Of a stretch of DNA of 64,000 nucleotides, positions 57,596 to 64,000 are shown one piece after another. Location of the stretch: contig CALEYV010000037.1 of the NCBI GenBank assembly GCA_937927875.1, forward strand, positions 1-64,000, in the 5' to 3' direction. The notes beneath the pieces were generated by a model. It had not been told where the DNA came from, ran no database searches, and saw only the letters and a program-made list of their open reading frames with translations. Position numbers and translations under genes: made by a program. The stretch is from an uncultured Actinomycetes bacterium. Lineage in GTDB: Bacteria > Actinomycetota > Acidimicrobiia > IMCC26256 > PALSA-555. Positions within the stretch are counted from its first letter, which is position 1, and the number at the start of each line of letters is the position of its first letter.

Positions 57596-59913
57596 CCGCG
57601 CCGACCGCGGGCCGGTTCGTCGGGCAGGCGGTGCGCCGCCGGGAGGACCCGCGGCTGCTCACCGGCCAGGGCGTCTTCGTCGACGACGTCGTCGTGCCGG
57701 GCATGCTGCACGCCGCCTTCGTGCGTAGCGACCTGGCCCGGGCCCGGATCACCGGTCTCGACGTCGAGGCGGCCCGGGCCCTCCCCGGCGTCGCGGCGGT
57801 TCTGACCGCGGCCGACCTGAACCCGATCGTCGGCTCGATGCAGCCGACGATGTTCCAGGGTGACCGCCCGCCGGCGCCCTGCGCGCCGCTGCGGCCGCTC
57901 GCCGACGGCGACGTGCGCTTCGTCGGCGACCCGATCGCGCTCGTGATCGCCGAGAGCCGCTACGTCGCCGAGGACGCGGCCGAGCTCGTCGTCGTCGACT
58001 ACGAGCCGCTCCCCCCGGTCGTCGACGCCGAGGCCGCCGCGACCGCGACCGACGTCGTGCACCCCGAGCTCGGCTCCAACGTCGCGCTCCACGCGGCGTC
58101 GCCGCCGGATCCCGAGCTCGACGCGGCCTTCGCCGCCGCCGCCCACGTGGTGACCGAGACCCTCGTGCAGCACCGCCACACCAACGTCCCGATGGAGACC
58201 CGGGGCGTCGTCGCCACCTCGAAGTCGGCCACCGGCGAGCTCGACGTGTGGATCTCCACCCAGAACCCGCACGAGGTCCGCCAGACCTGCGCCCGCGCCC
58301 TCGCGATCCCCGAGCACCTCGTGCGCGTCCGCATGGGCGACGTCGGCGGCGGGTTCGGCCAGAAGTACTTCACGCCCCGGGACGAGCTCACCGTGATCGC
58401 GGCCGCGCACCTGCTCGGGCGGTCGGTGAAGTGGATCGAGGACCGCCGCGAGAACCTCATCGCCGCCAACCACGCCCGCGCCGACCGGGTGACGGTCCGC
58501 ATGGCCCTCGACGACGACGGCCGGATCCTCGCCGTGCACCTCGACCACCTCGAGGACTGCGGCGCGTACCCGGTCGGCGGGACGGGCGGCATCGGCCCGT
58601 TCATGGCCATGCTGTTCCCGGGCCCGTACCGGATGCCGAAGCTCGGCTTCTCGAGCACCGCGGTGTGGACCAACACCTGCGGCCGCGGCGCCTACCGGGG
58701 CCCGTGGATGATGGAGACCGTCGCCCGCGAGGAGATGCTCGACCTGGCCGCCCGCGCCGTCGGCCTCGACCCGCTCGAGCTCCGCCGCCGCAACTGCGTG
58801 CACGGCGACGAGCTGCCGTTCAGCACCGCGGGCGGGCTCGTCCTCGACCACGTCACCCCGGCCGAGACGCTCGAGCAGGCCGCCGGCCTCATCGACTACC
58901 CGGGCTTCCGGGCCGAGCAGGGCCGCGCCACCGGCGAGGGCCGCCTGCTCGGGGTCGGGATCGGCCTCTACGTCGAGCCGACCAGCATGTCCTCGGGCAG
59001 CCTCGGCGCCGAGACGGCGACGGTGCGGGTGCAGCCGACCGGCACCGTGACCGTCCACCTCGGCACCGGGTCGCACGGCCAGAGCATCGAGACGACGATG
59101 GCGCAGGTCGTGGCCGAGCACCTCGGCGTCGACCTCGACGCCGTGACCGTGGTCCAGGGCGACACCGACAGCGCCCCCTTCGGCGGCGGCACCGGCGGCA
59201 GCCGCACCGCGGTCGTCGCCGGCGGCGCGGCGCGCGACGCCGCCCTCGTCGTGAGCGACAAGGCCGCCAAGATCGCGGCGCACCTGCTCGAGGCCGCGCC
59301 GGAGGACCTCGAGGCCGAGGGCGGGCGGATCGCCGTCCGCGGCACGCCGACCCGGGGCGTCACCCTGGCCGAGGTGGCGCGCGTGGCGCTGAACGCGCCG
59401 GGCGAGCTGCCCCCCGACCTCGGCCCCGGCCTCGAGGCGACGGTCAGCTACCAGGCGCCGCCGATCACGTGGTCGAACGCCTGCCACGCCTGCACGGTCG
59501 AGGTCGACCCCGCGACCGGCGTGGTGGAGATTCTCCGCTACGTCGTCAGCGAGGACTGCGGCCTGATGATCAACCCGATGGTCGTCGAGGGCCAGATCGC
59601 GGGCGGCGTCGTGCAGGGCATCGGCGGCGTGCTCTACGAGCACCTCGTCTACGACGAGGACGGCAACCCGCTCACGACCACCTTCCTCGACTACCTCCTT
59701 CCCACCGCGACCGAGGTGCCGACCATCGAGTACGGGCACATCGAGACCCGCTCGCCGACGCCGGGCGGGCACAAGGGCATGGGGGAGGGTGGCGCCATCG
59801 GCGCCCCGCCGTGCGTGTTCAACGCGGTCGCCGACGCGCTGGCGGTGCGCGGCAGGCGCGTCACCGACCAGCCGCTGTCGCCGGCCCGGGTCCTGGACGC
59901 GCTGGCCGGCTGA
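57592..59913 (+). CDS. Xanthine dehydrogenase/CoxL family molybdopterin-binding subunit
   Basis: Molybdenum hydroxylase large subunit of 773 residues. N-terminal ald_Xan_dh_C-like domain VGQAVRRREDPRLLTGQGVF, VRFVGDPIALVIAESRYVAE and YEPLPPVVD; Mo-cofactor domains with GDVGGGFGQKYFTPRDEL, HLGTGSHGQSIETTMAQVV, GGTGGSRTAV, and the catalytic Glu in HKGMGEGGAIGAPP near 730. The active-site loop is AYRGPW (near 366), unlike form I CO dehydrogenase (AYxCSFR) or form II (AYRGAGR). No FAD or 2Fe-2S subunit gene is adjacent. GTGA overlap with the hydratase gene. Confidence 0.92.
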   Translation: MTAPTAGRFVGQAVRRREDPRLLTGQGVFVDDVVVPGMLHAAFVRSDLARARITGLDVEAARALPGVAAVLTAADLNPIVGSMQPTMFQGDRPPAPCAPLRPLADGDVRFVGDPIALVIAESRYVAEDAAELVVVDYEPLPPVVDAEAAATATDVVHPELGSNVALHAASPPDPELDAAFAAAAHVVTETLVQHRHTNVPMETRGVVATSKSATGELDVWISTQNPHEVRQTCARALAIPEHLVRVRMGDVGGGFGQKYFTPRDELTVIAAAHLLGRSVKWIEDRRENLIAANHARADRVTVRMALDDDGRILAVHLDHLEDCGAYPVGGTGGIGPFMAMLFPGPYRMPKLGFSSTAVWTNTCGRGAYRGPWMMETVAREEMLDLAARAVGLDPLELRRRNCVHGDELPFSTAGGLVLDHVTPAETLEQAAGLIDYPGFRAEQGRATGEGRLLGVGIGLYVEPTSMSSGSLGAETATVRVQPTGTVTVHLGTGSHGQSIETTMAQVVAEHLGVDLDAVTVVQGDTDSAPFGGGTGGSRTAVVAGGAARDAALVVSDKAAKIAAHLLEAAPEDLEAEGGRIAVRGTPTRGVTLAEVARVALNAPGELPPDLGPGLEATVSYQAPPITWSNACHACTVEVDPATGVVEILRYVVSEDCGLMINPMVVEGQIAGGVVQGIGGVLYEHLVYDEDGNPLTTTFLDYLLPTATEVPTIEYGHIETRSPTPGGHKGMGEGGAIGAPPCVFNAVADALAVRGRRVTDQPLSPARVLDALAG

Positions 59914-59922
59914 CCCGCCCGG

Positions 59923-60573
59923 TCAGCTCCGGTCGGCCGGGCGCACCCGGTAGGCGCAGCGGGCGTCGCCGGCCATGAGGTGCTGGGTCCGCTCGACCGC
60001 GACGTCGGGCCCGAGGACGGCGCGGAACAGCTCGAGCTCGCCCCGGCACAGCCCGGTGCACGCGGTGGCGGCGCTGCACACCGGGCAGTGGTGCTCGACG
60101 AGCAGCAGCGCGTCGCCGTCGCGCTGGGTTTCGGCCATGTAGCCCTCGGCGCTGCGCTGGCGGGCCAGCGCGGCCAGCCGCGATCGAAGCGATCCCGCGT
60201 CGGGCGCCGGCACGACGGCCCGGTACGCGGCGAGCTGGCGGGCGGTGCGGGCCTCGACGACGGCGTCGAGGCCGTCGTCGCCGACCGCCTCCCGGATCGC
60301 GGCGAGCAGCTCGACGGTCAGGTCGCCGTGGCGGTCGGGGAACAGCTCGGCGGCCAGCGCGGTGACCGCCCACTCGTCCGGCGGGCGGCCCCGGCCTCCG
60401 CCGGCCCGGCCCCGGCGCTCCACGAGCCCGTGCGACGCCAGGCCCTCGAGGTGCTGGCGGACGGCGGCCTCGGTGAGCCCGAGCCCGGCCGCCAGCTCGG
60501 GGACGGTCGCGGCGTCGACGCGCTTCAGCCGCTCCAGCACGCGGCGCTTGGCGTCGGTGAGGCCTGCGGACAC
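59923..60573 (-). CDS. SufR-like Cys-containing HTH regulator
   Basis: Regulator of 216 residues. Winged HTH: LTDAKRRVLERLKRVDAATV, PELAAGLGLTEAAVRQHLEG, GLVERRGRAGGGRGRPPDEW. The C-terminal part has EHHCPVCSAATACTGLCRGE and ARCAYRV, the Cys pattern of SufR-type iron-sulfur sensing regulators. The GTG at 60573 lies seven bases after a TAGGGT box (60581-60586), so a leaderless start. Divergent from the Rieske gene and convergent with the molybdenum subunit gene (nine bases); either could be its target. Confidence 0.86.
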   Translation of the reverse strand: MSAGLTDAKRRVLERLKRVDAATVPELAAGLGLTEAAVRQHLEGLASHGLVERRGRAGGGRGRPPDEWAVTALAAELFPDRHGDLTVELLAAIREAVGDDGLDAVVEARTARQLAAYRAVVPAPDAGSLRSRLAALARQRSAEGYMAETQRDGDALLLVEHHCPVCSAATACTGLCRGELELFRAVLGPDVAVERTQHLMAGDARCAYRVRPADRS

Positions 60574-60580
60574 GCCCCCG

Positions 60581-60586
60581 ACCCTA
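60581..60586 (-). promoter_or_regulatory. TAGGGT -10 box of the SufR-like gene
   Basis: On the minus strand TAGGGT ends seven bases before the GTG at 60573. Confidence 0.5.
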
Positions 60587-60607
60587 GCGACTTCCACAAG
60601 TCAGGTC

Positions 60608-60636
60608 TTGACGAACTGCCGCCCAGAGGTGATTAT
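60608..60636 (+). promoter_or_regulatory. Sigma70-type promoter of the Rieske gene
   Basis: TTGACG (60608-60613) and GATTAT (60631-60636) are separated by 17 bases; the ATG follows eight bases after the -10. Just upstream, CAAG and CTTG half-sites six bases apart may be part of an operator for the divergent regulator. Confidence 0.6.
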
Positions 60637-60644
60637 GGCAAGCG

Positions 60645-62384
60645 ATGGCTTCCGAAAATGGGGGACGGGTTCGAGCCGGGTCGGCGGCCACGCTCGAGGC
60701 CGAGGGCCGGCTGCTCACCAAGCTCGGCAGCCTGCCGGTGTTGGTCGTCTGGCACGAGGGCCGCGTCTACGCCCTCGAGGACCGCTGTCCGCATATGGGC
60801 TTCCCGCTGCACCGGGGGACCTGCGAGGACGGGCTGCTCACCTGCCACTGGCACCACGCCCGCTTCGACCTGGCCTCGGGCTGCACCCTCGACCGCTGGG
60901 CCGACGACACGCGTGCCTTCGACGTCGAGATCGCCGACGGCGACGTGTGGGTGTCCGCGCGCGACGGCGGCGACAACGTCGAGCACCTCCACCAGCGCCT
61001 CCGGGAGGGACTCGAGGACGGCACCTCGCTCGTGATCGCCAAGGCCGTGCTCGGGCTGGTGGACGCGGGCGTGGACCCGGCCGACCTCGTGCGCACCGGC
61101 CTCGAGTTCGGGGCCCGCAACCGCGCCGGCGGCTGGGGCACCGGGCTCACCGTCCTCGTCGCCATGGCGAACGTGCTGCCGCACCTGGACGCCGACGACC
61201 GTGCCGCCGCCCTCATCCACGCCCTCGTGTTCGTCTCGAACGACACCCGCGGGAACGCGCCCCGCTTCGACGTGCCGCCCCTGCTGACGAGCACGGTGTC
61301 GCCCGACCGGCTGGCCGAGTGGTACCGGCGCTTCGTCGACACTCGTTCCGCCGGCGCGGCCGAGCGGGTGCTCGCCACCGCGCTGGCCGGCGACGTCGCC
61401 GACGCCGACGTCGAGGCGATGCTGTTCGCCGCCGTCACCGACCACGTCTTCGTCGACGGCGGCCACACCCTCGACTTCACGAACAAGGCGGTCGAGGTCC
61501 TGCGCCAGGTCGGCCCGGCGTCGCGGGCGCTGGTGCTGCCGACCCTCGTCGCTCAGACCGCGGTCGCCGGCCGCAGCGAGGAAGGCAGCGACTGGCGGTA
61601 CCCCGACAACCTGGTCGCGCTGCTGCGGTCCGCGACCGACGCCTTGCCCGACGCGCTCGAGGAGGGCCGGGCCCGCCGGGGCGAGTTCCAGGACGTGGCG
61701 GGGCTCGGCGACCAGCTGCTCGGCGAGGACCCGGCCGCGATCGTGGACGCGTTGCTCGACGCCGTACGCGCCGGCGCGACCGACGAGCAGGTCGGCCGGG
61801 CGGTGGCGCTGGCCGCCTCCCGCCGCGTCGTGCGCTTCCACACCCAGAACGACTTCGGCGACTGGGACACCGTCCACCACACCTTCACGGCCGACAACGC
61901 GCTGCACCAGGCGCTGCTGCGGGCGCCGACCGTCGAGCTGCTGCGGGGCGCGTTCCACGGGGCGCTGCGCGTCTACCTGGACCGCTTCCTCAACGTGCCG
62001 CCGGCCCGGTTGCCGACCGCCGAGACGGGATCGCTCGAGGCGCTCGTCGCCTGCTTCGACGTGCAGGGCGACGTCGACGTGGCCGGGAACGAGGCCTACG
62101 GGTACCTGCGGTCCGGCGGGTCGCGGGCCTCGCTCGTCGCCGCCCTCGGGCGCCGGATGCTCGACGAGGACGTCGGCTTCCACACCTATCAGCACTACGA
62201 GGCCAGCGTCCGGCAGGCCTTCGCCTGGCCAGAGGGGTCCGAGGAGGCAGCGCTGATCCTGACCGGCTGCGCTCGCTACCTCGCCGCCCACGCGCCGACG
62301 CGGCGCGAGCTGCCGACCGTGATCACGATCGCGTCGCGGCTCCGCCGGGGCGAGCACCTCTTCGAGGAGGCGGTGGCGAGCTGA
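60645..62384 (+). CDS. Rieske [2Fe-2S] protein with large helical C-terminal domain
   Basis: Protein of 579 residues. Residues about 20-105 are a Rieske ferredoxin-like domain: DRCPHMGFPLHRGTCEDGLL then TCHWHHARFD, with C48, H50, C67 and H70 as cluster ligands. The remaining 470 residues are mainly helical, with many His (FHTQNDFGDWDTVHHTFTAD, VGFHTYQHYEASVRQAF), and no recognised family. The cluster is of the bacterial soluble Rieske type; the C-terminal part could bind a second metal or substrate. Preceded by a good promoter; divergent from a SufR-like regulator. The 3' end overlaps the DNA methyltransferase gene by 62 bases on opposite strands. Confidence 0.82.
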   Translation: MASENGGRVRAGSAATLEAEGRLLTKLGSLPVLVVWHEGRVYALEDRCPHMGFPLHRGTCEDGLLTCHWHHARFDLASGCTLDRWADDTRAFDVEIADGDVWVSARDGGDNVEHLHQRLREGLEDGTSLVIAKAVLGLVDAGVDPADLVRTGLEFGARNRAGGWGTGLTVLVAMANVLPHLDADDRAAALIHALVFVSNDTRGNAPRFDVPPLLTSTVSPDRLAEWYRRFVDTRSAGAAERVLATALAGDVADADVEAMLFAAVTDHVFVDGGHTLDFTNKAVEVLRQVGPASRALVLPTLVAQTAVAGRSEEGSDWRYPDNLVALLRSATDALPDALEEGRARRGEFQDVAGLGDQLLGEDPAAIVDALLDAVRAGATDEQVGRAVALAASRRVVRFHTQNDFGDWDTVHHTFTADNALHQALLRAPTVELLRGAFHGALRVYLDRFLNVPPARLPTAETGSLEALVACFDVQGDVDVAGNEAYGYLRSGGSRASLVAALGRRMLDEDVGFHTYQHYEASVRQAFAWPEGSEEAALILTGCARYLAAHAPTRRELPTVITIASRLRRGEHLFEEAVAS

Positions 62385-63501
62385 GCCACGGGGCGAGATC
62401 CCGGCGCATCACCTCGAGGTAGCGGTCCTCCAGCTCGGCCAGCACGAACCGGCGCCCGAGCGCCGCCGCCGCCCGGCCCACCGTGCCGACGCCGGCGAAG
62501 GGGTCGAGCACGACGTCGTCCTCGAAGGACCAGTAGCGGATGACGCGCTCGGCGAGCGCGACCGGGAACACGGCCGGGTGGTCGGCCCGGCTGCTCGGCG
62601 CGATCCGCCAGACGTTGGTCCGCTCGTAGTCGTCGTCGATCCGGGACCGGTCCACCGCGTCGGGGTCGTGGTGGGCGCGGATGTTCCAGTCGAGCAGCCG
62701 GTCGGTGCGGGCCCGGTACACGAGCACGTACTCGGTGACCGGCACCGCCTTGTACTGCAGCGGGCGGCGGTCGGCGGCGAACCGACGGCCCCGTCCGGTG
62801 GCCCACCCCGCGCCCTCCGGCTTCTCCCAGATGATGTCGTCGACGAAGTCGAAGTCCTCCTCGACGAGGATGCGGTGCAGGTCGAACGGCACCGCCAGCC
62901 GCCGCGACGACTCGGACCGGCTGGCCCGGCGCAGCAGCACCGGCGCCGTGTTCAGCACGAGGAAGCGCCCCTCGGCCAGCAGCCGGCGGCACTGCCGTAG
63001 CACCCGGCGCATTTTGTCGAGGTAGGCGCCGTAGTCGACGAAGTCGCCGGCGTCGGGGCGGGCGTTGAAGTACGGCGGCGACGTGAACACGAGGTCGACG
63101 GCGCCGTCGGGGAGCTCGGCGAGCGTGCGCTCGGCGTCGCCGGCGAGCACGCAGCTCGAGAGCGGCGACCGGGTGATGACCGGCGCGCGTGACCGGACCG
63201 GGCGGCGCTCGGCGGGGCGGGCGAGCCGGGCCCGCACCGTCGCGACGTCGGTCGTGCGCGCCGCGTCGACCTCGCCCGACCGGGCGTCGAGCACCACCTC
63301 GCCGACCCGCACCGTCGACGAGGCGGCCAGCAGCGGCACCCGCCACACGTGGTAGCGGTCGTCGACCTCCGGCAGCCCGAAGGAGAGCGACCGCCGCAGC
63401 CGCCAGGCCCGCGCCTGGTCGGCGGCCCGGGCCCGGGCCTCCTCGACCGTGCGGACCTCGTAGGCGCGCTCCTCGCTGACCAGCTGCGCCCGTTGCGCCA
63501 C
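62323..63501 (-). CDS. Site-specific DNA methyltransferase, beta class, solitary
   Basis: SAM-dependent N4-cytosine or N6-adenine methyltransferase of 392 residues. Catalytic motif IV VDLVFTSPPYFN (TSPPY at 140-144) precedes motif I VVLDPFAGVGTVGRAA (333-340), the beta-class order; the region between (about 185-300) is the target recognition domain. The N-terminal 110 residues form an additional domain (YEVRTVEEARARAADQARAW, LPEVDDRYHVWRVPLL) not usual in such enzymes. No restriction endonuclease is adjacent. The GTG at 63501 follows a TACGTT box by six bases. Confidence 0.9.
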   Translation of the reverse strand: MAQRAQLVSEERAYEVRTVEEARARAADQARAWRLRRSLSFGLPEVDDRYHVWRVPLLAASSTVRVGEVVLDARSGEVDAARTTDVATVRARLARPAERRPVRSRAPVITRSPLSSCVLAGDAERTLAELPDGAVDLVFTSPPYFNARPDAGDFVDYGAYLDKMRRVLRQCRRLLAEGRFLVLNTAPVLLRRASRSESSRRLAVPFDLHRILVEEDFDFVDDIIWEKPEGAGWATGRGRRFAADRRPLQYKAVPVTEYVLVYRARTDRLLDWNIRAHHDPDAVDRSRIDDDYERTNVWRIAPSSRADHPAVFPVALAERVIRYWSFEDDVVLDPFAGVGTVGRAAAALGRRFVLAELEDRYLEVMRRDLAPWLSSPPPPRRGARPGGAATRS

Positions 63502-63507
63502 TCGATG

Positions 63508-63513
63508 AACGTA
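63508..63513 (-). promoter_or_regulatory. TACGTT -10 box of the DNA methyltransferase gene
   Basis: On the minus strand TACGTT ends six bases before the GTG at 63501, the leaderless spacing. Confidence 0.45.
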
Positions 63514-63549
63514 CCGGTGGCCGGCGCGCCGGACGCGGTTCTCCAGGCG

Positions 63550-63975
63550 TTAGGCGTCCGCCACGCCGGCCGCGCCCTGGGCGCGCAGCGCGGTCCGGAT
63601 CAGGGCCGCGTTGGCCTCCAGGTCGTCGGCGCTGACCGACGCGGCCGCGTTCGAGAGGTGCAGGTCGGCCTCGCCCCGGATCGGGATCAGGTGGAGGTGC
63701 GTGTGCGGCACCTCCATGCCCGCGATGAGGAGCCCGATCCGGGCCGGCCGGAACGCCTCCTGCTGGGCTCGCCCGACGGCCTGGGCCACGTCGAGGAGGT
63801 GGTGGGCCAGGTCCGCGTCGAGGTCGATCCAGTGGTCGACCTCGGCCCGGGGGACCACGAGGGCGTGGCCGGGCCGCACCGGGTTGATGGAGAGGAAGGT
63901 GACGCAGCGGTCGTCCCGCCAGACGAAGACCCCGGGCAGCTCGCCGTCGATGATCCGGGTGAAGACGCTCGGCAC
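63550..63975 (-). CDS. HIT family nucleotide hydrolase/transferase
   Basis: Histidine-triad protein of 141 residues: SVFTRIIDGELPGVFVWRDD, LSINPVRPGHALVVPRAEVD, and the triad HTHLHLIP with the nucleophilic His. HIT proteins hydrolyse adenosine phosphoramidates and related nucleotide conjugates. The ATG at 63975 is near the window end; upstream neighbours are not visible. It is on the same strand as the methyltransferase gene, 48 bases away. Confidence 0.95.
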   Translation of the reverse strand: MPSVFTRIIDGELPGVFVWRDDRCVTFLSINPVRPGHALVVPRAEVDHWIDLDADLAHHLLDVAQAVGRAQQEAFRPARIGLLIAGMEVPHTHLHLIPIRGEADLHLSNAAASVSADDLEANAALIRTALRAQGAAGVADA

Positions 63976-64000
63976 GGCCGGGATCGTAGGGGCTGAACCC

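Overview
The window is chromosomal DNA of a very GC-rich actinobacterium (Actinomycetota). The evidence is the mixture of GTG/TTG/ATG starts, the many stop/start overlaps of the GTGA/ATGA type, NucS/EndoMS mismatch repair, an HspR-type MerR repressor closing the dnaK operon, BldC, a PadR-Ino1 pair, and two blocks of gene order resembling Mycobacterium (MurJ/DUF6049/CCA-transferase, and ino1/PadR/DUF5318 followed by rpsF/ssb/rpsR/rplI/dnaB). A non-mycobacterial lineage such as Acidimicrobiia is possible but cannot be proven from this window.

Layout. 1-4133 (minus): GNAT, DUF6049 and MurJ, an overlapping operon for envelope biogenesis. 4221-7882 (plus): HDAC-like deacetylase, a degenerate PilT-like ATPase, CCA-adding enzyme. 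7883-9704 (minus): PadR regulator and inositol-phosphate synthase behind a well-formed promoter with a tandem palindromic operator. 9784-15124 (plus): DUF5318, panB, DUF192, then the rpsF-ssb-rpsR-rplI operon with a structured leader, and dnaB. 15154-18802: EamA transporter, TatB/TatA-like proteins, a 59-residue membrane protein, NucS, DUF2269 and a two-helix protein without a normal start codon. 19005-27568 (plus): an accessory island with looser codon use, probably one operon: a 30-codon ORF, GT4, PqqD-like protein, HPr-kinase-like protein, GT2, a nucleotidyltransferase-methyltransferase fusion, an SDR and an OafA-type acyltransferase. It ends at the 3' end of a tRNA-Gly gene.

27854-36329: DUF4239, an EtfD-like membrane iron-sulfur oxidoreductase, a lone cNMP-binding domain, the dnaK-grpE-dnaJ-hspR operon and a DUF2510-type membrane protein. 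36440-39013: clpB. dnaK and clpB both carry a TTGA-N11-TCAA (HAIR-type) operator, so HspR probably controls both. 39130-50636: a purine supercluster (purA, purD, purB, purC, purS, purQ, purL, purF, purM) interrupted by two small minus-strand genes. 50716-51524: bldC and four tRNA genes. 51650-52798: DinB-like protein and MsrA. 53050-59913: a catabolic gene set (thiolase-like, DUF35, epimerase, amidohydrolase, enoyl-CoA hydratase, orphan molybdenum hydroxylase large subunit). 59923-63975: SufR-like regulator, Rieske fusion protein, solitary DNA methyltransferase, HIT protein.

Regulatory character. About a dozen genes have a TANNNT box ending 6-8 bases before the start codon, so leaderless transcripts appear common. 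The most novel stretch is the 19-27.6 kb island, where an RRE (PqqD) domain carries a C-terminal segment resembling a RiPP leader peptide and sits with an HPr-kinase-like protein, glycosyltransferases and a multidomain nucleotidyltransferase-methyltransferase.
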